A stretch of 64,000 nt of DNA, from contig NC_011672.1 in assembly GCF_000150955.2 (NCBI RefSeq), positions 1,178,001 to 1,242,000 on the forward strand, read 5' to 3'. The notes below the pieces were generated by a model. That model worked only from the letters and a program-made list of their open reading frames with translations. It was not told where the DNA came from and ran no database searches. The translations under genes were made by a program, and so were the position numbers. This document shows, in pieces, positions 31,343 to 41,929 of the stretch (position 1 is its first letter; every line of letters starts with the position of its first letter). This stretch comes from Phaeodactylum tricornutum CCAP 1055/1. Lineage: Eukaryota > Bacillariophyta > Bacillariophyceae > Surirellales > Neidiaceae.

Positions 31343-32551
31343 GGCACCGGGAAGCGTCTGAATTGTGTCTCCGCAAGATCTGTCTCCCCGAAAAGGCCAG
31401 CCCTTCTTCTGCCACCTTTACCGGCCACTGACTGTGAAACGAGAGCTCGTGTCCGAGACGGCACCAAAGTGAAGCGCCGAATCCCACGATTTACAGGTCT
31501 GTGGCTATGGTGTGGATTGTTCGTTTTCCCGCTGCGGCACACAAGGTTCGGACAGCTATTGGGCTCTTTGTGTTTTCGGAGTATTGAAAAGACAGCACAG
31601 TCATGCGTTCTCTCTCTCGGCAGAGACAAAAGTACGGCAGGGCTCCGGCAGAATATACGTTCGAAAAACGCTCTCGTGGGAGATTATCTACCTACTTGCC
31701 TCTCGAAAAAGCTAGCTTGCTAGCTACGTACCTTGCAGTAAGTGTAAATGCGTTCCTAGCTAGACACGGATTTTCTGTAAGTAATTCTTAGCACGCCATG
31801 GCTGGTGGGTGAAGAAGGGCTACGGAGTCTAAGCGTGGAGGAGGGGGTAGGCCTGTGCCCACAACCGAAAGACTCAAATCAGCGCGGCGATTTCCTCCTA
31901 GCTATGCCGGCGGCTGGCATACGGATATATATGGATACCACGGGAAGGTCTCGTTCCTTCGTACCCGGCCAGCGTAATCTTATAAGAGTGACTTTTTCAA
32001 ACAGCTCAGTTCGGTATACAATGAATAAAAGTGGAACATCCCAGAGGTCCAGCCTTGAGAATTTTTGGGACTATATATCGTTAAATAGACGTTAAATTTG
32101 TTCGAAGGTGTTCTCTCTCAAATTGACTTTTTCTGAAGGGCTTGTTCCGGATTCTATCCCGCCCCCCTCGATACGGGACTTTTTTCTTCCGAATGTCACA
32201 GTCGGTCCATCGACCGTATATAGACAGGGTAGGGTCTCGACGATGCCGGAGCACATTTTACAGTTACCGACTTACTAAATTCAATAATTGACCGCCCGTC
32301 GTACGCTGTGGGAGTCTCCCGTTAGTTGGTAGTCGTCCCGTTTCTGTCTGGCGGTCCGACCCCCTCTCGTTCGTTCGCTCGCACCCACACGAGGACGACA
32401 CGGGAGGACTACCGCACTCGATACTCTGGTGTGCGGTGTCCCTTGGTTTCTTCCTGTTAATTCGCCCCGCACGCGGCTCACCCTCTCGCATCCCCGACAA
32501 CATTCCATCTTTCAAGCTGTCGTATCGTTTTATACGTATCACTTTGCAAAG
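31343..32551. promoter_or_regulatory. Divergent intergenic region upstream of eL6
   Basis: 1209 bp between the FAM13-like gene and eL6. Several short frames exist but none has protein-like features. A pyrimidine-rich, C-rich block lies near 32155-32175. The eL6 promoter must lie in the right half. Confidence 0.35.
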
Positions 32552-33494
32552 ATGACTGCTGCCGCCACTGTAAGTGTGGACAAGCTGAGCTGTCCTTGTT
32601 ATTAATAGTCACCAGTCGAGCAAGGCGCCAGATCGAGTAGAAGCATCGGCCTCAACGAACGACGTTCACGAGTTTTCGGACATTGTGGCTGGTCTGGGTT
32701 GAACACGCTGCGTAAGGTGCACTGCACAGCCTTTTCCTCCGCGTTACGGTGCAAGTACACTTGTCAGTAGTACAATAGTAGTGTGCTTGAACTCGTGCCG
32801 AGTCTCCAAGAGTCCCTCAAAAAATTGTCGTTGCCGGCGGCTGGAGTGGGGAAGTCATCCTGTCATACTCTCTCGACTCTTTGTATAGATAATTGTTTGT
32901 ATGGATCTGTAGTGCTCCTTTTCTCACTTTGTTGTGTGCCTTCCTTCTTGCTCGAACGAATCCTCACAGAAACCGCCCCGGTATTACCCTGCCGAAGACG
33001 CCAAGTCGTCAAAGTCGACTTACAAGGTCCGGCAAAATCCCCCCAAAATCCGCAAGTCGATCACACCCGGAACCGTCCTGATCATTCTCGCCGGTCGTTT
33101 CCGTGGAAAGCGTGTGGTCTGCCTCAAGCCCCTAGAATCCGGTCTTTTGCTCGTATCGGGTCCTTACAAAATCAACGGTGTCCCCTTGCGTCGCGTCAAC
33201 CCGGCGTACGTGATTGCCACCTCCACCAAGGTGGATATTTCCAAAGTCGACGCCGCCTCCATTACCGACGAATACTTTTCCCGATCCAAAGACGACACCA
33301 AGGAGGGCGAAGAGGCATTCTTTGAGGGAGCTGCCCCCAAGCCGGCCGTTGTCTCGGACGCGCGCAAAGAAGATCAGAAAAAAGTGGACGCTGCCTTGCT
33401 CCAGGCCGTTGCCGCCGTGCCCATGCTAGAAGGATACCTGGCGGCACACTTTACTTTGTCGAGCAGCGACAAGCCCCACAAAATGAAGTTTTAA
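32552..33494 (+). CDS. RPL6: 60S ribosomal protein eL6
   Basis: Two exons, 32552-32569 and 32970-33494, joined in frame by a 400 bp GT-AG intron, the longest found here. The first exon encodes only MTAAAT. The 180-residue product matches eL6 through 'PPRYYPAEDA', 'SITPGTVLIILAGRFRGKRV', 'LLLVSGPYKINGVPLRR' and 'YVIATSTKVDIS'. It is a structural protein of the cytosolic large ribosomal subunit. It lacks the long Lys-rich N-terminal extension of animal eL6, as in other protists and fungi. A long first intron in a ribosomal protein gene is often tied to regulated expression, an inference here. Confidence 0.95.
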
Positions 33495-33775
33495 GAAAAT
33501 ACTTTCAGCAACCACACAACAGACGTTGGTACTTTGCTTTAGTGCATACTTGTTTACAAACGCAGACGAGTATGTATGCAGGAAAGGATGTAGGACGTAG
33601 TGGAAAGAAGTTTCATAGTTGTCTCCCCAACGTAGCCTTTCGCTACGACGACGTTACTATGAGTGTGTGTGAATAAAGAAACGCATTCAGTGTAAAATGA
33701 CTGTGTTGATACAACTCTAGAGATACACTGTTCTATCATCGAATCCATCCGGTACTATGTTTCCCGTTTCCATCT

Positions 33776-35551
33776 CTACGCAAAGATAATTGTTTCGTAA
33801 GTCCCGCCCTGTTGATGAAGTGATCGACAAAAGTAGTGTTCCATGAACTCTACCATGAGCACCGCCGAAAGGATGAGCAACAAGGCTACCGCCGCCCATC
33901 CGTAGGCCCACCCGAGTCCGTCATCATCGACGGGATCCTGGACAGCCTTGCCAATCACTAGGCGCCATACGTACGAAGCAAACAAATAGGCAACCCCGTC
34001 GACGTAGGCCGCGAACAAGCCTTTGTCACAGCCAAAGGTCGCACCGACCAAACCGGGAATATGATAAAATTGTACGGCAATTCCGAAACCGGCCACAGCC
34101 ACGGCCATGACTTGAAAGGTCGTGACCAGCTCCGGTGCTTGCCACGTATTCCGCACGGCCGGAATGGCCAACAAGGCTAGTACGTAGCAGGCACTAATTG
34201 TGAGAATATACAGTCGAGTGACGAGTCGTTTGCGCGCGCGTTCGTGCAAAGTAGCAAAGAGATTCCCAGCCACGAGCAAACCTATGACGGTCCCCAGCGA
34301 CAAAAAGACGGCAAGGCCGCCGGCACGGTTGTGTGAGAGGCTATCGTTACTCGTATCGGACAAGTATGTGCCGATCAATCGTTCCGACGTGCGCACCATA
34401 CTCGATCCCGTGTGCGCCAAGGCCACCATCCAGAATGTACCACTCCGCAGTACATGCTTCATGGAAGGAACCAAGTTGTAGCGTACAACAAAGGGTATCA
34501 GTCGTAAGGTGGTCGAAAGCGTCAAAGGACGACTTCCGTTGGCGTAAGAGGGAAACCACTTGTTGAGCCACACTGGGTCTAGCGGATTCTGTGGTTGGTG
34601 TTTTCGGGATGGTGTATCCGCAACATAAAAGTATACCACCGACGAGGCAACCAGTGCAATCCATGCAGCCAAGAGAGCCACCAAACGCCAAGAGGATCCA
34701 ACCATTGTTGTTGTTGTTGTTGTTGCTTCTGTTGTATGCCGCAACAACACGGATGCGAGGGGAATACCAGTAAGGGCTCCCAAACGGGATGCGAGTGATG
34801 TGACGTAGATGCCTCCCTCGTACATACCGGATGCGTTTCCGCGATAGTGCGTCGCCAAAATCACCACACAGCACGGCCACGTTATGGCGTAAGCGTATTC
34901 CACCAGAAAACAAGCCATCGCGGCAGTGTCGAGCGTCATTGCCGTAGCCAGCAGGACGAGACCCACCGCCATGGCCCCGGAAGCAACACATAAAGATCGG
35001 CGGGCTCCCCACACGTCCGTCAAGGGTCCATTGATCAGTTTTCCCATGGACGTGCCCAAAACGGCAGCCGCTGCCAAGCGTGCTGCAGCGGAAGTGGCAG
35101 TCGTTGACGGAATCGTCGTAGCGTCGCTGGTCCACGTTCCATCCGATACCTCCACAAAATTATCGCACATGGAAACCACCAACGTAACGGGAATAATTTC
35201 AGCCGTAGAAAGCAACCAGAGTATACCGAACAATGACAGGTTGAGTCGGTTCCATAGTGGTGTCGAGGGTTCTACCGTAGATCGGTACAAAACATCATCG
35301 TCGTCTTCCTCGTTCTCGTCTTCGTACATGAAGCCGAAGAGAAATTGATTAATTTTATTCAAGGAGTGTCGCTTGCCAATGTGGACATCCGGATCGTCCC
35401 GAAGACGTTCATTTCGTGAGAAATCAAGACCATCGTGATTGTCGTCTCGATCTTGATGCTGTGGTTGATACTGCCGACGAGCACTGAGCTGTTGCGTTTC
35501 TCCAAAGAGAGTGTTGGTGGTCCACAAAGATGACAGCGGAGGAAGCGTCAT
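33776..35551 (-). CDS. Major facilitator superfamily transporter, second type
   Basis: 591 residues from the first in-frame ATG (35551); the frame is open 20 codons further with only a GTG. A polar N-terminus of about 85 residues is followed by the first helices ('LFGILWLLSTAEIIPVTLVV'), and a loop 'GPLTDVWGARRSL' matches the TM2-TM3 MFS signature. A seven-Thr run (34705-34725) lies before TM6. The central loop is short (about 60 residues) and the second half carries six helices. It is not closely similar to the MFS gene at 25373. Substrate unknown. The last residues form a short cytosolic tail. It shares a divergent spacer with the cysteine-rich gene C. Confidence 0.82.
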   Translation of the reverse strand: MTLPPLSSLWTTNTLFGETQQLSARRQYQPQHQDRDDNHDGLDFSRNERLRDDPDVHIGKRHSLNKINQFLFGFMYEDENEEDDDDVLYRSTVEPSTPLWNRLNLSLFGILWLLSTAEIIPVTLVVSMCDNFVEVSDGTWTSDATTIPSTTATSAAARLAAAAVLGTSMGKLINGPLTDVWGARRSLCVASGAMAVGLVLLATAMTLDTAAMACFLVEYAYAITWPCCVVILATHYRGNASGMYEGGIYVTSLASRLGALTGIPLASVLLRHTTEATTTTTTMVGSSWRLVALLAAWIALVASSVVYFYVADTPSRKHQPQNPLDPVWLNKWFPSYANGSRPLTLSTTLRLIPFVVRYNLVPSMKHVLRSGTFWMVALAHTGSSMVRTSERLIGTYLSDTSNDSLSHNRAGGLAVFLSLGTVIGLLVAGNLFATLHERARKRLVTRLYILTISACYVLALLAIPAVRNTWQAPELVTTFQVMAVAVAGFGIAVQFYHIPGLVGATFGCDKGLFAAYVDGVAYLFASYVWRLVIGKAVQDPVDDDGLGWAYGWAAVALLLILSAVLMVEFMEHYFCRSLHQQGGTYETIIFA

Positions 35552-36302
35552 TCCGAGCTCTCCGCGAGAAAACAGCAATCGCGTGCGTCGTCGAAATCCT
35601 GTAGGTGGCACTTGCTCTTGCTAACCAAGCATTGGATCGTTTGGGACCATGGTCTGGTCGGTCAAGGAAAACAATGATGGGGAAGCTTGGCATCACAGTC
35701 ACTGTCACAGTCAGTACAAGTTTGTGTTCATAGGGCGGGGTAGGGTGGGACGCGGCCCGTCAAGTTTCGAGCATTAGTCGGTGCTCATTGTCAGTATTCT
35801 ACTATGTAGGGTAGGTTTCCTTGGTGTCGGAGGTTTGAATTTTAAATGTGTCAAGACGACGAACATTTCTGTTTCTAGCTCTAGATTGTCAAAAATTTAC
35901 TGATAGTGAAAGCTATTTATTTCAAGACTGGAAACCTGCTTATGTTTCTGGCGATTAGATTGGATCCTGTTTTCAGTGAGAGAACATTTCTTCACTATGA
36001 ATAAATTTGTTCGGCTCGCAAAAATACAGTAACCGGTACTACAAGCCCAAACAGGTGGTTTTGGAAGAAAAACATTTATGCTATGAGCGTTGAGCTACGA
36101 TATTCGATATTTCTGCGAGACTCGTAGTATCCGTATTGTCGTGGTCGCGAGTGTGGACCGACCGTATCGAGCAGAGTGCGAAAGTCGGCATCACTGTCAA
36201 TACTGCCATTGCGGTCGGTGCCGTGTCTTTCGAACTAACTAGCATAAGCAAAGCTGAAACCCCTACTACCCTGGTTGCTTTCAATCATAACGAATCAACA
36301 CA
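35552..36302. promoter_or_regulatory. Divergent intergenic region with repeated ACTGTCA-type motifs
   Basis: 751 bp between an MFS gene and cysteine-rich gene C. At 35694-35716 TCACAGTCA and TCACTGTCA-like copies lie in tandem, and TCACTGTCAA occurs again at 36191, about 110 bp before the start of gene C. These positions would suit promoter elements. Confidence 0.4.
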
Positions 36303-37502
36303 ATGAAGTTTCGCATTCTTGTTTTACTACTAGTTCCTCTGTTTTCGTTGGCGAGAGCCGTGCCGGAAATTTCCGTCGAGTCCGACCTTGGCCAGCATCT
36401 CTTGGCCAACGCGCGTCGCGTACAAGAGGGCGAGAACAACAACAACAACAACGAAGCAATCACGTTCGAATGGGTTGCGGGTTATTCCGTCAAGTTTCAG
36501 GGTTGTCATGTTGTGAAGCAGTGGAACGACAACGCCAATAACGAAAACGATGTCCGCATTAGCTCCCAAGGACTCGTCCGTTTCCGTCTCTGTCCCAGCT
36601 CACAGTGCTCCGCCAACAAGGCATCGGGCTGCTCCAAAGGATACGGAGACTATGTGATCGGTATGAGCGAATTCCTGAGTTCCTTTTATGAAGCCAAGAG
36701 TCGCGAAATAGAATACGATTGTCAGTACTACTTGCAGAATAAGTGCAGTTGCCAGGACACCGATGACAAGGACGATGGCTTCAATGCCGACTATTGCGAG
36801 TACGATTGCTTCAATAACAGTGGCATGACTGAGTGTGTGGATCGTAACCCGTACCAAGACGATGGACAAAATCAGAACCAACAGTTTAACCTTGAAAACT
36901 ACATGCAATGCACCGCGGTTCGTCTAAACAACAACAATAATGGCGGTGGTGGACAGCGTGTACTTGAACAAAATGGAGCCTCTTACTATGTTGGACCGTA
37001 CTGTTCCGAAAAAGGTGGATCTATTTATTTGGGTCTTTTTACAGATGACTCATGTACCAATGCTGCCACAGACACAACCTTCCAGACTCTGGTCGGTTTC
37101 GAACTACCCTACTCGACTTCATCCATCGTAGGAGCCGATTGCGTCTCTTGTCTCGAACGAGAATACAACCAACAAGATGACCAGAATAACCAAGCTGACG
37201 CGAATGATGCGGCCGACATCGACGCCGTTTCGGAATCCTGTGAGACTCTCTACCAGAATGCCGGCAAGTGCGAGAACAGCCTGGCTTCCGGTATAGTTGA
37301 TGACCCCAATACAAGCGCATGTACCTACATGGAAGGCATTCGGGTCGTTCGTCAAGACGGAATCATCGACACCGGTTCGTCTCGTTCTTCGGCCGTAGCA
37401 ACGGCCTTGATTGTCATTTTTGCCATGGCTTTTTGTGCAATGGCTTTTTACGTCTGGTATCTACGTACCCGTCTGGGTGTCAAGCAGAATACTCTACTGT
37501 AA
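36303..37502 (+). CDS. Cysteine-rich single-pass membrane protein, family member C
   Basis: Single exon, 399 residues. Signal peptide 'MKFRILVLLLVPLFSLARA', a Cys/Asn/Asp-rich lumenal domain with Asn runs (around 42-50 and 214-219), a transmembrane helix near 364-386 and a short tail beginning 'RTRLG'. It matches member B along its whole length: 'GYSVKFQGCH', 'RFRLCPSSQC', 'GYGDYVIGMSEFL', 'GPYCSEKGGSIYLGLFTDD', 'C.SCLE', 'CETLYQNAGKCE' and 'ACTYMEGIR'. It is 12 kb from B with unrelated genes between, so a simple tandem duplication is no longer visible. Function unknown; see member A for family features. Confidence 0.88.
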   Translation: MKFRILVLLLVPLFSLARAVPEISVESDLGQHLLANARRVQEGENNNNNNEAITFEWVAGYSVKFQGCHVVKQWNDNANNENDVRISSQGLVRFRLCPSSQCSANKASGCSKGYGDYVIGMSEFLSSFYEAKSREIEYDCQYYLQNKCSCQDTDDKDDGFNADYCEYDCFNNSGMTECVDRNPYQDDGQNQNQQFNLENYMQCTAVRLNNNNNGGGGQRVLEQNGASYYVGPYCSEKGGSIYLGLFTDDSCTNAATDTTFQTLVGFELPYSTSSIVGADCVSCLEREYNQQDDQNNQADANDAADIDAVSESCETLYQNAGKCENSLASGIVDDPNTSACTYMEGIRVVRQDGIIDTGSSRSSAVATALIVIFAMAFCAMAFYVWYLRTRLGVKQNTLL

Positions 37503-37888
37503 ACTGCGCGGATTTATGGTACACCTGGGGTTTCTTAATGGTGGATGTTGCACGTCTGTAGACGCGACGATGAGTTGATTTGCTGATGAGCTGAGTTTCT
37601 AACACGCGTGATCGTGCGTCTCGGTCTTGCTTTCATGTAGAATAGTCACGACGTTCCCTATACGAGAGAATCTTCAACAACTTGCTGTTAGCTATTCGCA
37701 ATAAAGTATGTTGGTACTAATTGATGCCGGCTATCCATAGGGCAATTGCCCGAAGCCCACTGTTCCGAGCAAGTTTTTTCGGCCTACTAGATGAAACGGT
37801 AGGGTAGGGTAACAACGATTTCTTGACAGAAATCGGGGAAAAAGGGCGAAATACCACAATTAAAAAATCGATTGTCGTTACGGCTATC
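37503..37888. other. Intergenic, tandem genes
   Basis: 386 bp between the 3' end of cysteine-rich gene C and the start of the Nudix-AKR gene. A GGTAGGGTAGGGTAA string lies at 37799-37813. No gene is seen. Confidence 0.35.
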
Positions 37889-39818
37889 ATGTCGACCGGA
37901 ACCAGTACCGATCTGTCCTTTCTTTTTCGAGACAAGCGTGTCGAGGTCACCTATTCTGCAGGAGTTAGGGAACAGGAAGCTGTCCTAGCGGTCAACAGTG
38001 AGCCGTTCAAGACGTGGTACCGCAGATGTGAAGAAGAGCTCGATAAGAAGCGCATCGAAATCCATTCGGTAGAAATCCAGAGTGTCGACGTGTTTGGAAC
38101 AAGGTGCGTTCTACTAATCCTTACTCTGTAAGGGTCCTCTGGATATTTAAATCAGCTCACAGAAGATGGACTTGCCGTCGTGCAGGGGCGTTGGTTTTAT
38201 CAAAATCAAGTCCCATTGTACCTTGTTTGACGGTGAAACGCATCATGAGCATCGACTGCCCGGCATTTGCTTTCTGAGGGGAAATGCGGTCTCTATTTTT
38301 GTGGCACTGTACTGTGAAGATGGATCGGTTCATTCTTTGCTCGTTGACCAGCCACGAATTCCCATTGGACGCGTGTCCTGTCTTGAAGTACCTGCGGGAA
38401 TGCTGGACGACGAAAGTGAAACTGTGGCCGGAATCGCTGTGAAAGAGATGGAAGAAGAATGCGGTATCAAGATCAAGGTATGTGTTTAGAAGGTCCCGAT
38501 ATGCGCATACAAAGAGCACAATCCTGGTATACTCACTGCTTACTGTCGCATTTGGGAAGCCTTCACACCTTGTCGACCTCACTGAGCTTGCCTTTGACGA
38601 TGCTTTCAAGGCAGGTCGTATTCCAATGATGGCTGTAGCCCCATCGCCAGGTGGCTGTGACGAGTTTTGCCGCCTTATGTATCTGGAAAAGAAAGCAACG
38701 AAGCAAGAGCTGGAAGACATGAAAGGCCGGCTTTCTGGTCTCAGAGAACACGGCGAATTTATTACGCTCTCGGTGGTTCCAATGGATCAAGTATGGAGGG
38801 TTTCGGCAGACGCAAAAGCTATGATGTAAGCAAGGATATCACGATATACACCAAACAAGCATTTCAAAAATACTCACAAACTGTTTTGCACATTAGGTCA
38901 CTCTTCCTCATTGAGCAGCTTCGTCGCGACGGTAAGCTTCCCGCTCCTGGAGAGCTTGCGACATCTCTTACGGAATCTGAAGCTATCCTACATCTTCCCT
39001 GTGGTACACCGATACCGCAATTGGCATTTGGATTGTACAAGGTCCCGGATACTAAGGAAGGCGAAGAGGCCATCGTACAGGCGATAGAGGCGGGTTATCG
39101 CCATTTTGATGGAGCATCCTTCTACAAAAACGAAGCGACGTTCGGTCGAGCTCTTAGAAGCAGCGGCATAGCAAGAACAGAATTCTTCATCACTGGCAAA
39201 GTATGGAACGATGCGGTCAAAAGCGGTCGACACGCGGTCCGTGAAAGCGTCGAGACTAGTCTAGTTGACATAGGATGCGATTATTTCGATCTCTTCCTTG
39301 TCCACTGGCCGGTCCCCGGGCATTTTTGTGAGGCCTATCATGAATTAGAGGTCCTTCATAAAGAGGGAAAAATCAAAAGCCTTGGAATTTCGAACTTTAA
39401 TGAAAAAGAATATGAAGAATTAGTTCGAACCGGCATTAGTGTCCTTCCGGTGTGCAATCAGATGGAGATTTCACCGGTAATGTACAGAAAAGAAATGGTG
39501 AGCTTTTTCCAGCAGCGCAATATACTTGTTGCGGCGTACAAGCCTCTCCAGCGGGCAGCAGCATTCGACCGACCAGTCATTTTAGAGATTGCCAAAAAAC
39601 ACAGGGTAACACCTGGGCAAGTAATGTTGAGATGGGGCCTCCAAAAGAGGTTGATTGTTGCATCAAAGACCATGCACCCTGATCGTATGCGTGAAAATCG
39701 CGATGTACTGGATTTTGGACTAACTTCTGACGACATGATGCGGCTCGATGCTTTGACCACGGATCGAGACCTTCAAGAAAGAGAAAAAAATGACATAAAG
39801 GAGAAAGCAAGTCTTTGA
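37889..39818 (+). CDS. Nudix ADP-sugar pyrophosphatase fused to aldo-keto reductase
   Basis: Four exons: 37889-38103, 38186-38477, 38560-38825 and 38897-39818. Introns are 82, 82 and 71 bp and phases sum to 565 codons including the stop. Residues 1 to about 275 resemble plant ADP-sugar pyrophosphatase NUDX14: 'QSVDVFGTR', 'GVGFIKIK', 'LEVPAGMLDD' and the Nudix box ending 'KEMEEECGI' (143-166; Lys replaces the usual Arg), then 'PSPGGCDE', 'GLREHGEFI' and 'DAKAMMSLFLIEQL'. From about 290 the protein is an aldo-keto reductase with its full tetrad: Asp 329, Tyr 334 ('HFDGASFY'), Lys 359 ('ITGKVW') and His 394 ('LVHWPVP'), plus 'LGISNFNE' and the cofactor end 'IVASKTMHPDRM'. The intron 2 acceptor (GGGAAG) is weak but is the only one that keeps 'VDLTELAFDD' in frame. 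A joint role in nucleotide-sugar and carbonyl metabolism is inference. Convergent with a kinase gene 68 bp away. Confidence 0.88.
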
Positions 39819-39886
39819 ACCTTCACAAGAAGGAAATTCCACGTCATTACAATTAACAATGTAAGAGCCGTTCCAGGATGTATATA

Positions 39887-41929
39887 TTAGTTTGCTCCGA
39901 ATGAAATACGAACGGGTGGAGCGGTGCGCTTCTCTTTTTCAGAGTCTAAGGCGGCTTTGATGCCGAATATGGCTTTCGAGACGGCCAGGAGGTCGAGTCG
40001 ATCTCCTGTCAAGAATTTCCGCTTTTTTGAAAGCGGATGGCTACTAGGCATCCCTATTTCGTGTTCCACTTCAAAGAAACATTCACGTTTTTGAAAGTTG
40101 TCGAACGCGTGCGCCCATTCCTGACACTTTGTCAGACAGACTACATATTTCTGTCGTCGAAAGCCATCCGTCGCTGTACGATGACCGCCGTCCTCAAACC
40201 GTTTTGCGTCCCAGTCATCATACAACAGAGTCTGTGCGGCCATCAACCAGTCTCGCAAGACCAAATGAACGGACACGTCTCTAGCATGGTCTACATCATA
40301 TTGAATTTGTGCGAAACGGAACCGCCATTCCAGAGGCAGTCGGTCCATTTCGCCTACTGTCTCATCCGCAAGCATTTCTAAGTTCGTGGAATTTTCGATC
40401 GTTTGAAACAAATCCATGTCCAACGGATCCGCTTGATCGGCAGTATCTCCGTGCGCGGCATTAGAATCGAAACCTCTCATCGGTTCCCGTATGGGTGACG
40501 TTGAAGGGATGGTTTTCCATTCAATAGGTCTCGCTGGTGGATGGTTTGTAGGGTCTTCCAGGAATCCGTGTATACAATCACGAACATAAGCATAGTCGGG
40601 TTGATCTGTAAAGCCCAGTTGACCCACGTGCCGAAAGGCTCTTCGTAGACAGTCCACCTTCTTCTCGTCTTGACTTAACGATAATGGTGTCGGAAGATTA
40701 ATCAGCTTTTGCTCCCCTACCGCCTCTTGTTTCTCGCGGCGAAATTTCATGACGTGGTACTCGTCGCCCATAAGTAGTTGCTCAGTCTGATCAGCGCCGT
40801 CTCCAGCGTCGCCGTGGATGCGTTCCTTGAGTGTTTGGCACATGGGACGATCACGATTGGCAGCGTGTGACATCCAGGGTAATCCCCCGCTGACCAAATC
40901 ACAAAAGACGTAAAGTAGACTCCATACGTCATCCCTCGGTGCGTAGTCCTTGCCCTGGTGTACGCGCAGACTAGCGTACATGCTGGTACCGCGAAATTCT
41001 GCCTTTTCGCGTTCGAGCCGGTAAAAACCCGCGCCTTGATGGTTGCAGGGTTGCAACCATTGCGAATGAGGCCAGGTGTGGTCCTTGTCCGCCAAAGGCG
41101 AATCTTCCGGTACGACGATACTTTTGCTCAATCCAAAATCAACAATGCAAAAGTCCCGTTCGCCTGTCGACCGCACGCAATTGCTGGGTTTGACATCACG
41201 GTGGACGACACCAGCTTCGTGCATGCGCTGCAACAAAGGCAACATAACGTCAGCCGCGAGGTATACCGCGTCTGGAACCGTGACGCGACGGGACTGCGAT
41301 CCCGTCATGACCTTTTCACGCAAGTGGTGCATATCTTGTCCGGGAAGGTACTCCATGACAATTGCCGCGTACGGACCGCTTTTATAATGGCCGAGATACC
41401 GAGGTACCGTACCGGGAAGAAGCGTTCGACTAAGATAGTGAAGTATGGTTGCTTCTGCTTCCAGTACGCCGGACTGTACAAAGTTACGGAGTTCTACTTT
41501 GGCGACGGCTACTCGAGGTTTCGCTAGGCGAGGAACTTCCGCAGCAGCGCCCGCTTTTGTGTGAAAGTGTTCCATATTGACACATTTGTGTATACTCGAA
41601 AAGGTTCCTTTGCCGATTTCTTGAAAGAGAAAATAGGGACCGAGCTGACTGCCCGCATTGGGAAACGATCCCGACGTGCTTACATGGGATACGCGGCCGT
41701 ATACGGCGTGTTGTTGCGCCGGCGCCCCCGCAGTGGATCGTCTCCGCCGTTCCGAGGTTGCATCGGGCGCCGTGCTATTGACGGGCGTTAAGTGACGACT
41801 ACGATAGCCACCGTCTAGTTCCACGGCTCCACCTTCCGAAAAGGAAGGATTACTCGCTACAATGGGTGCGGCGCTACCGTTGGGCGTCATCGTCGTTTCC
41901 GTTGGTACTTTGTGCGGAGCGCTTTCCAT
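39887..41929 (-). CDS. Protein kinase, CK1/tau-tubulin-kinase-like
   Basis: 680 residues from the ATG at 41929; the frame is open 135 codons further upstream but contains no ATG. Residues 1-85 are polar. The kinase domain begins at 'LGPYFLFQEIGKGTFSSIH' (Gly-loop), has the Lys in 'VAVAKVE', the catalytic loop 'VVHRDVKPSNC', 'DFGLSKS', and 'YASLRVHQGKDYAPRDDVWS' in place of the usual APE segment, as in CK1 and tau-tubulin kinases. The remaining 250 residues are a variable C-terminal region with few features. The kinase should be active since all key residues are present. CK1/TTBK subfamily is inferred from the substrate-lobe pattern. Confidence 0.85.
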   Translation of the reverse strand: MESAPHKVPTETTMTPNGSAAPIVASNPSFSEGGAVELDGGYRSRHLTPVNSTAPDATSERRRRSTAGAPAQQHAVYGRVSHVSTSGSFPNAGSQLGPYFLFQEIGKGTFSSIHKCVNMEHFHTKAGAAAEVPRLAKPRVAVAKVELRNFVQSGVLEAEATILHYLSRTLLPGTVPRYLGHYKSGPYAAIVMEYLPGQDMHHLREKVMTGSQSRRVTVPDAVYLAADVMLPLLQRMHEAGVVHRDVKPSNCVRSTGERDFCIVDFGLSKSIVVPEDSPLADKDHTWPHSQWLQPCNHQGAGFYRLEREKAEFRGTSMYASLRVHQGKDYAPRDDVWSLLYVFCDLVSGGLPWMSHAANRDRPMCQTLKERIHGDAGDGADQTEQLLMGDEYHVMKFRREKQEAVGEQKLINLPTPLSLSQDEKKVDCLRRAFRHVGQLGFTDQPDYAYVRDCIHGFLEDPTNHPPARPIEWKTIPSTSPIREPMRGFDSNAAHGDTADQADPLDMDLFQTIENSTNLEMLADETVGEMDRLPLEWRFRFAQIQYDVDHARDVSVHLVLRDWLMAAQTLLYDDWDAKRFEDGGHRTATDGFRRQKYVVCLTKCQEWAHAFDNFQKRECFFEVEHEIGMPSSHPLSKKRKFLTGDRLDLLAVSKAIFGIKAALDSEKEKRTAPPVRISFGAN

